The notes: generated from the sequence alone by a model not told the origin. 64,000 bases of DNA from Dermacoccus abyssi (GCF_034541975.1 NZ_JAVYJM010000001.1); one strand, 5' to 3'. Positions 24,543 to 34,352 are shown, counted from the stretch's first letter. Numbers and translations are program-made.

Positions 24543-25301
24543 ATGCGTTCCGACGCTTCCGACAAGTTGGCCTCCGTCGGCCCCAGGAAGGGGCCGAGCA
24601 AGGCCGTCATCGCGTCGGTGGTGGGGCTCGTGGCCGTCCTCGCGATCGGCCTCGTCGCCTTCATGAGCCTTCGCAAGGACGAGACACCCCAGGCGACAAG
24701 TGCCAAGTCGCTGCCACAGGGCGCCATGGCGGGCGGCAAGGGCATGCCGGTCTTCGCCGACAAGGCCAAGGACAGCGCGAAGACCGTGGACGTCTACCTC
24801 GACTTCCAGTGCCCGTTCTGCGGGAAGTTCGAAACGGCGCAGGGGGAGAAGCTCACCGAACTGGCCAAGTCCGGTGACATCAAGCTGAACTACCACGTCA
24901 AGACGTTCCTCGACGAGAACATCCCGGGTGACAACTCGGCCCGCGCCGCCAACGCCGCGTTCTGCTCGGCCAACGCCGGCAAATTCGCCGAGTTCACGCG
25001 CGAGACGTTCGAGAACCAGCCGGAGGAGGGCAAGGGCTACACGCAGGACGACCTGCTCGAGTTCGGCAAGAACGTGGGCATAAGCGACGGTGCCGAGTCC
25101 GCCTTCGCCTCCTGCGTGAAGAACAACACGTACGGCTCCTACGTCGAGCAGACCGAGGAGCAGACGAACAAGGACGGCGTGAACTCCACCCCTGTCGTCA
25201 AGATCAACGGCAAGGACGTCGAGAACGCCGACATGGCCGGAATGATGAACATCGAGGGTTCCACCCCGACGATGATCGACAAGGTTCTGGCGAAGTCCTG
25301 A
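24543..25301 (+). CDS. Membrane-anchored DsbA-like thiol:disulfide oxidoreductase
   Basis: A 252-residue protein: short cytoplasmic Lys/Arg-rich N-terminus, one transmembrane anchor (about 21-42), then an extracytoplasmic thioredoxin-fold domain of the DsbA/thioredoxin_4 type with Cys90-Pro-Phe-Cys93. The cis-Pro loop is NSTPVVKING. Two further cysteines (FCSANAG and ASCVKNN) could form a second disulfide. ATG 24543 has a GAAAGG SD 9 nt upstream; longer in-frame codons lie inside the preceding gene. Its stop overlaps the lgt start by one base (TGATG). Confidence 0.88.
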   Translation: MRSDASDKLASVGPRKGPSKAVIASVVGLVAVLAIGLVAFMSLRKDETPQATSAKSLPQGAMAGGKGMPVFADKAKDSAKTVDVYLDFQCPFCGKFETAQGEKLTELAKSGDIKLNYHVKTFLDENIPGDNSARAANAAFCSANAGKFAEFTRETFENQPEEGKGYTQDDLLEFGKNVGISDGAESAFASCVKNNTYGSYVEQTEEQTNKDGVNSTPVVKINGKDVENADMAGMMNIEGSTPTMIDKVLAKS

Positions 25302-26254
25302 TGCTCGCAACGATCCCTTCGCCCACCGAGGGCGTCCTGTGGCTGGGGCCGATCCCGCTGCGCGGTTACGCCCTGTGCATCCTCGCGGGCGTCGTTGTGG
25401 CCACGATCATCGCCGGTCGTCGCCTCGAGACCCGCGGGTACGCGCGTGACGCCGCCGTAGGCGTCGTGCTGTGGATCGTTCCGTTCGGCATCGTCGGCGG
25501 CAGGCTGTATCACGTCATCACGACACCGCAGCCGTACTTCGGCGAGAACGGCAACCCCGTAGACGCACTCAAGGTGTGGCAGGGCGGCCTCGGTATTTGG
25601 GGCGCGGTCGCCCTCGGTGCTCTGGGCGCGTGGATCGGCGCACGCCGTGAGGGCGTGCCCTTCGCCGTTCTGGCGGACGCCATTGCCCCCGGTCTGCCGC
25701 TCGCCCAGGCCATCGGCCGCTTCGGCAATTACTTCAACAACGAGCTCTACGGCCGCCGCACCGACGTGCCGTGGGCCCTGGAGATCCACCAGTGGGACAG
25801 TGGAGCCGGCAAGGCCGTCGTCGACTCCACGGGTCAGCCGGTCGTGCTCGGCACGTTCCACCCGACGTTCCTCTACGAGGCGCTGTGGTGCCTGCTCATC
25901 GCGTTCGTCATCTGGCGTATCTCGGACAGCGGACGTCTGCGTCGCGGACAGGCCTTCGGCCTCTACGTCATGCTCTACCCGATGGGCCGCATCATCGTGG
26001 AGCTCATGCGAAGCGACTTCGCCAACCGCATCCTCGGGCTGCGGGTGAACGTCTGGGTCTCGATCCTCGTCTCCCTCCTGGGCCTGGGAGTCTTCCTGGC
26101 GCGCAGGAAGGCCGATCCGGATGTGCGGCTGGCACGGGCTGACGACGACAGCGACCGGGGCGCCGACGACGGCGTGTCCACTGCGTCGTCGGACACGTCC
26201 GAGACCGCCACCTCCGACGAGGCGACCTCCACCACGAAGGACTCCACGGACTGA
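25301..26254 (+). CDS. lgt: Prolipoprotein diacylglyceryl transferase
   Basis: Attaches diacylglycerol to the lipobox Cys of prolipoproteins at the outer face of the membrane. It is 317 residues with seven predicted transmembrane segments. The Lgt signature GRFGNYFNNELYG includes the essential Arg, Asn and Glu, and an early GGRLYHVI motif carries the essential His. The last ~50 residues are an Asp/Ser/Thr-rich cytoplasmic tail of low complexity. Overlaps the DsbA-like gene by one base, so the pair is coupled. Confidence 0.96.
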   Translation: MLATIPSPTEGVLWLGPIPLRGYALCILAGVVVATIIAGRRLETRGYARDAAVGVVLWIVPFGIVGGRLYHVITTPQPYFGENGNPVDALKVWQGGLGIWGAVALGALGAWIGARREGVPFAVLADAIAPGLPLAQAIGRFGNYFNNELYGRRTDVPWALEIHQWDSGAGKAVVDSTGQPVVLGTFHPTFLYEALWCLLIAFVIWRISDSGRLRRGQAFGLYVMLYPMGRIIVELMRSDFANRILGLRVNVWVSILVSLLGLGVFLARRKADPDVRLARADDDSDRGADDGVSTASSDTSETATSDEATSTTKDSTD

Positions 26255-26271
26255 GACGCCGTTCGCACGAT

Positions 26272-26306
26272 GACGCCCTCATTTCATTCAGTGAGATGAG
26301 GGTGTC
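26272..26306 (+). terminator. Hairpin after lgt
   Basis: GACGCCCTCAT (26272-26282) pairs with ATGAGGGTGTC (26296-26306), 11 bp with one G-U, loop 13 nt. It lies 17 nt after the lgt stop. No U tract. Confidence 0.6.
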
Positions 26307-26337
26307 CGCTTTCTGAGCGAAAACGCCCGACAGGCGA

Positions 26338-26343
26338 TAGTCT
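26338..26343 (+). promoter_or_regulatory. Candidate -10 hexamer for gltBD
   Basis: TAGTCT lies after the lgt hairpin and 110 nt before the gltB ATG, leaving a leader of about 105 nt. No convincing -35 or regulator site is visible in 26255-26453. Confidence 0.35.
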
Positions 26344-26453
26344 TCTCGGGCCCGCAGGCCAACGCCGTCCCGCGGTTTGTTCCGAACACTGCTCGACGCA
26401 CGTGCCGTCTCACGACGATGCGTGCGTCCCGACGACGAACAGGACGGTGAGCC

Positions 26454-29400
26454 ATGTCAGCGCATGCTTTCTCCGCCCAACCATCCGCCCAGGGGCTGTA
26501 CGACCCCACCTTCGAGCACGACGCCTGCGGTGTCGCTCTCGTCGCGACGATGCGCGGCCACGGCGGCCACGACATCGTCGATGCGGCCCTTCTGGCCCTG
26601 ACGAACCTCGATCACCGCGGCGCCACCGGCGCCGACCCGCTCGTCGGTGACGGCGCCGGCATCCTCACGCAGATCCCCGACGCCTTACTGCGCGAGGTCG
26701 TCGACTTCGAGCTGCCCGCGAAGGGCTCCTACGCCGTCGGCATCGCGTTCCTGCCGCAGGACGCCGACGGCCAGTGGCACGTCGGCGAGGGCTTTGACCG
26801 CATCGCCGACGAGGAAGGCCTCGTCGTCCTCGGCTGGCGTGACGTCCCCGTCAACCCCGACGTCGTCGGTGAGTCGGCGCGCGGCACGATGCCGGTCTTC
26901 CGCGAGGTGTTCGTCGCGGCGAAGGACGACGACGCCTCGGGCCTCGAACTCGACCGTCTCGCATTCTGTGCGCGCAAGCGCGCCGAGAAAGAGCTCGACG
27001 TCTACTTCGCGTCGCTGTCGGCGCGCACCATGGTCCACAAGGGAATGCTGACGACGGCGCAGCTCGAGCAGTTCTACCCCGACCTGTCAGACGAGCGGTT
27101 CGAGACGGCGCTGGCCCTCGTGCACAGCCGGTTCTCGACGAACACGTTCCCGAGCTGGCCGCTCGCGCACCCGTTCCGCTTCATCGCGCACAACGGTGAG
27201 ATCAACACCGTCCGCGGTAACCGCAACTGGATGAGCGCGCGTGAGTCGCAGCTCGAGAGCGACGTCCTGCCGGGCGACATCTCGCGTCTGCTGCCGATCT
27301 GCACGCCGGACGCCTCCGACTCGGCCACGTTCGACGAGGCCCTCGAACTGCTGCACCTGTCGGGTCGCAGCCTGCCGCACTCGGTGCTCATGATGATCCC
27401 CGAGGCGTGGGAGAACCACGCGACGATGGACCCGGCACGTCGCGCGTTCTACGAGTACCACGCCGCGTTCATGGAGCCGTGGGACGGCCCCGCGTGCGTG
27501 ACGTTCACCGACGGTTCGCTCATCGGCGCCGTCCTCGACCGCAACGGCCTGCGTCCGGGGCGTTACTCGGTGACGAAGGACGGCCTCGTCGTGCTCGCCT
27601 CCGAGGCGGGTGTGCTCGGCCTCGCGCCGGAGGACGTCGTCGAGCGTGGGCGCCTACAGCCGGGCAAGATGTTCCTCATCGACACCGAGGCCGGGCGCAT
27701 CATCCCGGACGAGGAGCTCAAGGGCGAACTCGCCACGTCGAAGCCGTATCAGGAGTGGCTCGACTCGGGCATCGTGAAGGTCGGCGACCTGCCGGATCGT
27801 GAGCACATCACCCACTCGCTCAGCTCGGTCACGCGCCGTCAGCAGACGTTCGGCTACACGAACGAGGAGCTGAAGATCCTGCTGACGCCGATGGCATCGA
27901 CGGGCGCCGAGGCGCTCGGTTCGATGGGCACCGACACACCCGTCGCCGTCCTCAGCTCGCGCCCGCGCCTGCTGTTCGACTACTTCACGCAGCTGTTCGC
28001 GCAGGTGACGAACCCGCCGCTCGACGCGATCCGCGAGGAGCTCGTCACGAGCCTCGGCACGACGATGGGTCCGGAGGGCAACCTGCTCACCGACGGCCCC
28101 GAGCACGTCAAGCAGGTCGAGTTCGGCTTCCCCGTCATCGACAACGACGAGCTCGCCAAGATCGTCCACATCAACGCCGACGGCGACCGCGCCGGCTTCG
28201 CGGCGTACGTCATCCGCGGCACGTACCGCGTCGACGGTGGTGCGAGCGCGCTCAAGGCACGCCTGCAGGGCATCTTCGCCGAGGTCGACCAGGCGATCGC
28301 CGACGGTCACCGCTTCGTCGTCCTGTCCGATCGTGACTCGAACGCCGAGTTCGCGCCGATCCCGTCGCTGCTGCTGACGGCGGCGGTGCACCACCACCTC
28401 ATCCGTCAGAAGACGCGTCTGCAGGTCGGGCTCGTCGTCGAGGCCGGCGACGTGCGCGAGGTCCACCACGTCGCGCTGCTCGTCGGCTACGGTGCGGCGC
28501 TCGTCAACCCGTACCTCGCGATGGAGTCCGTCGAGCAGCTCGCCCACGAGGGTGCGCTCGGTGACACGACGCCCGAGCAGGCCGTCAAGAACCTCATCAA
28601 GGCGCTCGGCAAGGGCCTGCTCAAGGTCATGTCGAAGATGGGCATCTCGACCGTCGCCTCCTACCGCGGCGCCCAGGTGTTCGAGGCGCTCGGCCTCAGC
28701 CAGGAGGTCATCGACGAGTACTTCACCGCGACGACGTCGCGTCTCGGCGGCATCGGTCTCGACGTCATCGCGGCTGAGGTCGCGGCGCGTCACGCGAAGG
28801 CCTACCCGAGCGACGGCCAGGGCCCCGCGCACCGCGAGCTCGAGGTCGGTGGCGAGTACAAGTGGCGCCGCGAGGGAGCACCGCACCTGTTCAACCCGAC
28901 GACGGTGTTCCGCCTGCAGCACTCGACGCGCGCACGTCGTTACGACATCTTCAAGCAGTACACGCAGGCCGTCGACGACCAGTCGGCGGAGCTCATGACG
29001 CTGCGCGGGCTGTTCAAGTTCGCCTCCGACCGTCCGTCGATCTCGATAGACGAGGTGGAGCCGGCGAGCGCCATCGTCAAGCGCTTCTCGACGGGTGCGA
29101 TGTCGTACGGCTCGATCTCGAAGGAGGCGCACGAGACGCTCGCGATCGCGATGAACCGTCTCGGCGCGAAGTCGAACACCGGAGAGGGCGGCGAGGACGT
29201 CGATCGCCTGCTCGACCCGAAGCGTCGTTCGGCGATCAAGCAGGTCGCCTCGGGTCGCTTCGGCGTGACGTCGCTGTACCTCACGGAGGCCGACGACATC
29301 CAGATCAAGATGGCGCAGGGCGCGAAGCCCGGCGAGGGCGGTCAGCTGCCCGGGCCGAAGGTGTACCCGTGGGTGGCGCGAACGCGTCATGCGACGCCCG

Positions 29401-30989
29401 GCGTGGGTCTCATCTCGCCGCCGCCGCACCACGACATCTACTCGATCGAGGATCTCGCGCAGCTCATCCACGACCTGAAGAACGCGAACCCGAGCGCGCG
29501 CATCCACGTCAAGCTCGTCTCCGAGGTCGGCGTCGGCACCGTCGCCGCCGGTGTCTCGAAGGCCCACGCGGACGTCGTGCTCATCTCCGGCCACGACGGC
29601 GGCACGGGTGCCTCACCCCTGACGTCGCTCAAGCACGCCGGTGGGCCGTGGGAGCTCGGCCTCGCCGAAGCGCAGCAGACGCTGCTGCTCAACGGCCTGC
29701 GCGACCGCATCGTCGTGCAGACCGACGGCCAGCTCAAGACGGGCCGTGACGTCGTCATCGCCGCGCTGCTCGGCGCGGAGGAGTTCGGTTTCGCAACCGC
29801 GCCCCTCGTCGTCAGCGGCTGCATCATGATGCGCGTGTGTCACCTCGACACCTGCCCGGTCGGCATCGCGACGCAGAACCCGGAGCTGCGCGAGCGTTTC
29901 AGCGGCAAGCCGGAGTTCGTCGAGACGTTCTTCGAGTACATCGCCGAGGAGGTGCGCGAGATCCTCGCCGAGCTCGGTTTCCGTTCGATCGAGGAGGCCG
30001 TCGGGCACGTCGAGGCGCTCGACACCGACGAGGCCGTGGAGCACTGGAAGGCCAGTGGTCTCGACCTCGCGCCGATCTTCGCGAAGGCGGAGATGCCGTT
30101 CGGCGGTGAGCTGTTCAACACCCAGGGTCAGGATCACCACCTCGACGCTGCGCTCGACAACGAACTCATCGCGAAGGCGAAGGACGCCATCGAGCACAAG
30201 ACGCCGGTCGCGTTCGAGACGAAGGTGTCGAACGTCAACCGCACCGTCGGCACGATGCTCGGCCACGAGTTGACCAAGCGCTACCTCGATGAATTGCTCC
30301 ACGACGACTTCGTCGACATCACGCTGCGCGGTGCGGGCGGGCAGAGCTTCGGCGCCTTCATCCCGAAGGGCCTGACGCTGCGGCTCGTCGGCGAGGGCAA
30401 CGACTACGTGGGCAAGGGCCTGTCGGGTGGGCGCATCATCATCCGTCCCGATACCGAGACGGCCCTCGTCGCCGAGGAGAACGCCATCGCGGGCAACGTC
30501 ATCGGTTATGGCGCGACCAGCGGTGAGATCTTCCTGCGCGGCAAGGTCGGCGAACGCTTCTGCGTCCGCAACTCGGGAGCGACGGCCGTCGTCGAGGGCG
30601 TGGGCGACCACGGCTGCGAGTACATGACCGGTGGTCGCGTGCTCATCCTCGGCGCGACTGGACGAAACTTCGCGGCCGGCATGTCGGGCGGTGAGGCGTA
30701 CGTCCTCGATCTCGACGCCGACCTCGTCAACCGCGAGCTCGTCGAGGTCACCGGTCTGCGCGCCGAGGACGAGGACGTCGTCAAGGAGCTGCTGACGAAG
30801 CACGCCGCCGAGACGGGTTCGTCCGTCGCCGAGTCGTTGCTGAACGACTGGCCTGCGAGCCTCGTCCGTTTCTCGCTCGTCACGCCGCGTGAGTACCAGC
30901 GCGTGCTGAGCATCCGCAAGGACGCCGAAGGCATGGGCGTCGACCCCGACAGCGCCCAGGTGTGGGACAAGATCATGGAGGTGAGTTGA
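26454..30989 (+). CDS. gltB: Glutamate synthase (NADPH) large subunit
   Basis: Makes two glutamates from glutamine and 2-oxoglutarate. The 1511-residue protein has the standard four domains. The N-terminal Ntn amidotransferase has nucleophile Cys25 in HDACGVAL, exposed after removal of a 24-residue propeptide. A central domain follows, then the FMN-binding synthase barrel with GAKSNTGEGGED and the 3Fe-4S cysteines in CIMMRVCHLDTCPVG. The C-terminal beta-helix (GAGGQSFGAF, GGRI repeats) is complete. ATG 26454 has an AGGACGG SD. The stop is immediately before gltD. Confidence 0.97.
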   Translation: MSAHAFSAQPSAQGLYDPTFEHDACGVALVATMRGHGGHDIVDAALLALTNLDHRGATGADPLVGDGAGILTQIPDALLREVVDFELPAKGSYAVGIAFLPQDADGQWHVGEGFDRIADEEGLVVLGWRDVPVNPDVVGESARGTMPVFREVFVAAKDDDASGLELDRLAFCARKRAEKELDVYFASLSARTMVHKGMLTTAQLEQFYPDLSDERFETALALVHSRFSTNTFPSWPLAHPFRFIAHNGEINTVRGNRNWMSARESQLESDVLPGDISRLLPICTPDASDSATFDEALELLHLSGRSLPHSVLMMIPEAWENHATMDPARRAFYEYHAAFMEPWDGPACVTFTDGSLIGAVLDRNGLRPGRYSVTKDGLVVLASEAGVLGLAPEDVVERGRLQPGKMFLIDTEAGRIIPDEELKGELATSKPYQEWLDSGIVKVGDLPDREHITHSLSSVTRRQQTFGYTNEELKILLTPMASTGAEALGSMGTDTPVAVLSSRPRLLFDYFTQLFAQVTNPPLDAIREELVTSLGTTMGPEGNLLTDGPEHVKQVEFGFPVIDNDELAKIVHINADGDRAGFAAYVIRGTYRVDGGASALKARLQGIFAEVDQAIADGHRFVVLSDRDSNAEFAPIPSLLLTAAVHHHLIRQKTRLQVGLVVEAGDVREVHHVALLVGYGAALVNPYLAMESVEQLAHEGALGDTTPEQAVKNLIKALGKGLLKVMSKMGISTVASYRGAQVFEALGLSQEVIDEYFTATTSRLGGIGLDVIAAEVAARHAKAYPSDGQGPAHRELEVGGEYKWRREGAPHLFNPTTVFRLQHSTRARRYDIFKQYTQAVDDQSAELMTLRGLFKFASDRPSISIDEVEPASAIVKRFSTGAMSYGSISKEAHETLAIAMNRLGAKSNTGEGGEDVDRLLDPKRRSAIKQVASGRFGVTSLYLTEADDIQIKMAQGAKPGEGGQLPGPKVYPWVARTRHATPGVGLISPPPHHDIYSIEDLAQLIHDLKNANPSARIHVKLVSEVGVGTVAAGVSKAHADVVLISGHDGGTGASPLTSLKHAGGPWELGLAEAQQTLLLNGLRDRIVVQTDGQLKTGRDVVIAALLGAEEFGFATAPLVVSGCIMMRVCHLDTCPVGIATQNPELRERFSGKPEFVETFFEYIAEEVREILAELGFRSIEEAVGHVEALDTDEAVEHWKASGLDLAPIFAKAEMPFGGELFNTQGQDHHLDAALDNELIAKAKDAIEHKTPVAFETKVSNVNRTVGTMLGHELTKRYLDELLHDDFVDITLRGAGGQSFGAFIPKGLTLRLVGEGNDYVGKGLSGGRIIIRPDTETALVAEENAIAGNVIGYGATSGEIFLRGKVGERFCVRNSGATAVVEGVGDHGCEYMTGGRVLILGATGRNFAAGMSGGEAYVLDLDADLVNRELVEVTGLRAEDEDVVKELLTKHAAETGSSVAESLLNDWPASLVRFSLVTPREYQRVLSIRKDAEGMGVDPDSAQVWDKIMEVS

Positions 30990-30990
30990 C

Positions 30991-32448
30991 GTGGCTGACC
31001 CCCGCGGATTCCTCAAGACCCGGGAGCGCGAGCTGCCCGAACGTCGCCCCGTTCCCGTTCGCATCCGCGACTGGAAGGAGGTGTACGAGGAGCAGCAGCT
31101 CGGCACCCTGCAGCGTCAGGCCGGCCGATGCATGGACTGCGGCATCCCGTTCTGTCACTCGGGCTGCCCCCTCGGCAACCTCATCCCCGAGTGGAACGAC
31201 CTGTCGTGGAAGGGTGAGTGGGAGGAGGCCATCGAGCGCCTCCACGCCACGAACAACTTCCCCGAGTTCACCGGACGCCTGTGCCCCGCGCCGTGCGAGA
31301 CGGCGTGCGTGCTCGGCATCAGCCAGCCCGCCGTCACGATCAAGCAGGTCGAGAAGACGGTCGTCAAGGAGGGCTTCGAGCGTGGTTACGTCACGCCGCA
31401 GGTGCCGACTCGCCTGACGGGCAAGACGGTCGCCGTCGTCGGTTCGGGGCCCGCGGGTCTCGCCGCCGCGCAGCAGCTGACGCGCGCCGGGCACACCGTC
31501 GCCGTGTTCGAGCGCGACGACGCCCCCGGTGGCCTGATGCGCTACGGCATCCCCGAGTTCAAGATGGAGAAGGGCATACTTGATCGTCGCATCGAGCAGA
31601 TGAAGGCCGAGGGCACCCGTTTCCGCTGCAACACCGAGATCGGCGTGACGCTGACGGCGGAGCAGCTGCGCTCGCGCTACGACGCCGTCGTCCTCGCGAT
31701 GGGCGCGACGGTGCGTCGCGACCTGCCGGTGCCGGGGCGTGAGCACACGGGCACGTACCAGGCGATGGAGTACCTGCCCCAGGCCAACCGCGTCGCACTC
31801 GGCGGCGAGGTCGAGGGTCAGATCCTCGCGACCGGCAAGGACGTCGTCGTCATCGGTGGTGGCGACACCGGAGCCGACTGCATCGGTACGGCGCTGCGTC
31901 AGGGCGCGAAGTCGGTGACGAGCCTCGAGATCATGCCGCAGCCCGGCGAGGAGCGTCCGGCCAACCAGCCGTGGCCGACCTACCCGATGATCTTCCGTGT
32001 CGCCTCGGCGCACGAGGAGGGCGGCGAGCGTGTCTACTCGGCGTCGACGAAGGAGATCATGGGCGACGCCGACGGCAACGTCACAGGCCTCAAAATCGTC
32101 GAGGTGACGTTCGAGAACGGAAAGTTCAACGAGGTCGAGGGCAGCGAGCGGGTCATCCCTGCGCAGCTGGTACTCCTCGCCATGGGCTTCCTCGGCCCGC
32201 AGGGCGAAGGTCTGCTCGAGCAGCTCGGCGTCGAGAAGGACGAGCGCAGCAACGTCAGCCGTGACGCGAACTTCATGTCGAGCGTGCCCGGCGTGTTCGT
32301 TGCAGGTGACTGCGGCCGAGGTCAGTCGCTCATTGTGTGGGCCATCGCCGAGGGCCGTTCGGCGGCCCACGGCGTGGACACCTGGCTCATGGGCGACTCG
32401 ACGCTCCCGGCGCCGATCGCGCCCACGGATCGTCCGCTGACGGTCTGA
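30991..32448 (+). CDS. gltD: Glutamate synthase small subunit
   Basis: Flavoprotein that passes electrons from NADPH to GltB. It is 485 residues. The N-terminal double cluster region reads CMDCGIPFCHSGCPLGN and CPAPCETACVLG. FAD (VVGSGPAGLAAAQQL) and NADPH (VVIGGGDTGADC) Rossmann motifs follow. The GTG start is one base after the gltB stop, and the GGAGGTGAG at the end of gltB serves as its SD. The gene ends at a 17-bp hairpin. Confidence 0.97.
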   Translation: MADPRGFLKTRERELPERRPVPVRIRDWKEVYEEQQLGTLQRQAGRCMDCGIPFCHSGCPLGNLIPEWNDLSWKGEWEEAIERLHATNNFPEFTGRLCPAPCETACVLGISQPAVTIKQVEKTVVKEGFERGYVTPQVPTRLTGKTVAVVGSGPAGLAAAQQLTRAGHTVAVFERDDAPGGLMRYGIPEFKMEKGILDRRIEQMKAEGTRFRCNTEIGVTLTAEQLRSRYDAVVLAMGATVRRDLPVPGREHTGTYQAMEYLPQANRVALGGEVEGQILATGKDVVVIGGGDTGADCIGTALRQGAKSVTSLEIMPQPGEERPANQPWPTYPMIFRVASAHEEGGERVYSASTKEIMGDADGNVTGLKIVEVTFENGKFNEVEGSERVIPAQLVLLAMGFLGPQGEGLLEQLGVEKDERSNVSRDANFMSSVPGVFVAGDCGRGQSLIVWAIAEGRSAAHGVDTWLMGDSTLPAPIAPTDRPLTV

Positions 32449-32457
32449 TCGCAGCCT

Positions 32458-32496
32458 CGAAGGCCCTCGTTCGCAGCACGCGGACGGGGGCCTTCG
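32458..32496 (+). terminator. Hairpin terminator after gltD
   Basis: A 17-bp stem, 32458-32474 against 32480-32496, with two G-U pairs and a 5-nt loop. It begins 10 nt after the gltD stop. Its 5' arm shares AAGGCCCTCGTYCG with the terminator at 34299. Confidence 0.8.
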
Positions 32497-32580
32497 GCGT
32501 CCCCGAGCAGGTACTCACCAGTAGGGCAATTCCGGGGTCTCAGCGCGCGATACCGCGTGATGTGTGCCTTCGACGGGGGC

Positions 32581-32586
32581 TAGGGT
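32581..32586 (+). promoter_or_regulatory. -10 hexamer of a leaderless pyk transcript
   Basis: TAGGGT ends 6 nt before ATG 32593. A GAGG in between is too close to the start to act as an SD. Confidence 0.6.
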
Positions 32587-32592
32587 TGAGGC

Positions 32593-34050
32593 ATGCGTCG
32601 CGCAAAGATCGTAGGAACTCTAGGTCCCGCATCCGAAACCCCCGAACGTATCCGTGAACTCGTCGAGGCCGGCCTCGACGTGGCCCGCTTCAACCTTTCG
32701 CACGGCTCGTACGACGAGCACCAGACGCGACTCGACAACGTCCGCGCTGCCGCCGAGGCAACCGGTCGCGCTGTCGGCGTCCTGGCCGACCTGCAGGGCC
32801 CGAAGATCCGCACGGCTCGTTTCTCGGGTGGCCCGGTCGAACTCGCCAAGGGCGACCGCTTCACCATCACGATCGAGGACGTCGACGGCAACGCCGAGCG
32901 CGTCGGTACGACGTACAAGGGCCTGCCGGGTGACGTGAAGGTCGGCGACGACCTGCTCATCGACGACGGCAAGGTCGCACTGCGTGCCGTCGAGGTGACC
33001 GACACCGACGTCATCACCGAGGTCGTCGTGCCAGGCACGGTGTCGAACAACAAGGGCATCAACCTGCCCGGCGTTGCAGTCAGCGTGCCGGCCCTGTCCG
33101 AGAAGGACGAGGCCGACCTGCGCTGGGCGCTCAAGGCCGGTGCGGACCTCATCGCCCTGTCGTTCGTTCGTGACGCCGCCGACATCGTGCGTTGCCACGA
33201 GATCATGGACGAGGAGGGCATTCGTCGTCCCGTCATCGCCAAGGTCGAGAAGCCGCAGGCCGTCGACAACCTCGAGGAGATCGTCGAGGCGTTCGACGGC
33301 ATCATGGTGGCCCGCGGTGACCTCGGTGTGGAGCTCCCGCTCGAAGACGTCCCGCTCGTGCAGAAGCGGGCCGTCGAGCTCGCCCGTCGTGCGGCGAAAC
33401 CCGTCATCGTCGCCACGCAGGTGCTCGAGTCGATGATCGAGAACCCGCGCCCGACGCGCGCCGAGGCCTCCGACTGCGCCAACGCGGTGCTCGACGGCGC
33501 CGACGCCGTCATGCTCTCCGGGGAGACCTCGGTCGGCGCGTGGCCGGTCGAGACGGTCCGCACGATGGCGCGCATCATCGCCTCCACCGAGGATCACGGT
33601 CTCGACCGCGTTCCGGTGCTCGGCACGAAGCCGAACACCAAGGGCGGCGTCGTGACGAAGGCAGCCGTCGTCGTGGCCACCGAGCTCGACTGCAAGTACC
33701 TCATCAACTTCACGACCACCGGTGACTCCGCGCAGCGCATGTCGCGTCTGCGCCCGAGCACGCCGATCGTCGCGTTCACGCCCGACCCGGTCGTGCGCGC
33801 CCAGTTGGCGCTCGTGTGGGGCATCGAGACGATCTGCCGCCCGAAGGTGCGTCACACCGACGAGATGGCGCAGCAGGTCGACGAGATCTTCCTCGGCGAC
33901 GGTCGCGTGTCCGAGGGCGACCTCGTCGTCATCGTGGCCGGCTCTCCGCCCGGAATCCCCGGCTCGACGAATGCACTCCGCGTCCACAAGATGGGTGACG
34001 CGAAGAACCGGGTGGCTCCTGCGTACAACGCGGTGGGCACCGAGGCCTGA
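32593..34050 (+). CDS. pyk: Pyruvate kinase
   Basis: Final glycolytic step, PEP plus ADP to pyruvate plus ATP. The 485-residue protein begins MRRAKIVGTLGPAS. The A domain has the active-site block AKVEKPQAVDNLEEI (catalytic Lys) followed by MVARGDLGVELP and TQVLESMI. The B domain lid (DLQGPKIRT on) and C-terminal allosteric domain are complete. The start is leaderless. It ends at a 16-bp terminator. Confidence 0.97.
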   Translation: MRRAKIVGTLGPASETPERIRELVEAGLDVARFNLSHGSYDEHQTRLDNVRAAAEATGRAVGVLADLQGPKIRTARFSGGPVELAKGDRFTITIEDVDGNAERVGTTYKGLPGDVKVGDDLLIDDGKVALRAVEVTDTDVITEVVVPGTVSNNKGINLPGVAVSVPALSEKDEADLRWALKAGADLIALSFVRDAADIVRCHEIMDEEGIRRPVIAKVEKPQAVDNLEEIVEAFDGIMVARGDLGVELPLEDVPLVQKRAVELARRAAKPVIVATQVLESMIENPRPTRAEASDCANAVLDGADAVMLSGETSVGAWPVETVRTMARIIASTEDHGLDRVPVLGTKPNTKGGVVTKAAVVVATELDCKYLINFTTTGDSAQRMSRLRPSTPIVAFTPDPVVRAQLALVWGIETICRPKVRHTDEMAQQVDEIFLGDGRVSEGDLVVIVAGSPPGIPGSTNALRVHKMGDAKNRVAPAYNAVGTEA

Positions 34051-34065
34051 TCGGCCGACCGGTCT

Positions 34066-34116
34066 CGAAACACCCCTGACAAGCCCACGTTTCCGTGCGC
34101 TGTCGGGGGTGTTTCG
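34066..34116 (+). terminator. Hairpin terminator after pyk
   Basis: A 16-bp stem, 34066-34081 against 34101-34116, with one G-U pair and a 19-nt loop. Starts 15 nt after the pyk stop. Confidence 0.8.
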
Positions 34117-34166
34117 CGTCTGTGGCCATGGGCTGTCCCGATGACGGCGACGGGCCCGGCGTCGGC

Positions 34167-34172
34167 TAGCAT
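34167..34172 (+). promoter_or_regulatory. Candidate -10 hexamer for tRNA-Leu
   Basis: TAGCAT lies 13 nt before the mature 5' end of the tRNA, giving a short 5' leader of about 6-7 nt. No clear -35. Confidence 0.45.
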
Positions 34173-34185
34173 GTCCGGGTCACGC

Positions 34186-34266
34186 GCCGACGTGGTGGAA
34201 CGGCAGACACGGAGCACTCAAAATGCTTTGCCTTCGGGCGTGGGGGTTCGAATCCCCCCGTCGGCA
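34186..34266 (+). tRNA. tRNA-Leu (anticodon CAA)
   Basis: An 81-nt cloverleaf. Acceptor arms GCCGACG (34186-34192) and CGTCGGC (34259-34265) pair perfectly, with discriminator A at 34266. The anticodon stem GAGCA/TGCTT encloses loop CTCAAAA; anticodon CAA (34219-34221) reads UUG. The variable arm is long (GCC-TTCG-GGC core), a class II feature of tRNA-Leu. The T arm is GGGGG-TTCGAAT-CCCCC. CCA is not encoded (ACACA follows). Confidence 0.95.
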
Positions 34267-34298
34267 CACAGGAGGTCCGTCAGGAATGGCGGGCCCGC

Positions 34299-34330
34299 AA
34301 GGCCCTCGTCCGGCACCGGACGAGGGCCTT
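34299..34330 (+). terminator. Hairpin terminator after tRNA-Leu
   Basis: A perfect 15-bp inverted repeat, 34299-34313 against 34316-34330, around CA (in practice 14 bp with a 4-nt loop). It lies 32 nt after the tRNA and ends 12 nt before the SD of the next gene. Confidence 0.8.
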
Positions 34331-34352
34331 CGTCCTCTCACTGGAGAAATGA

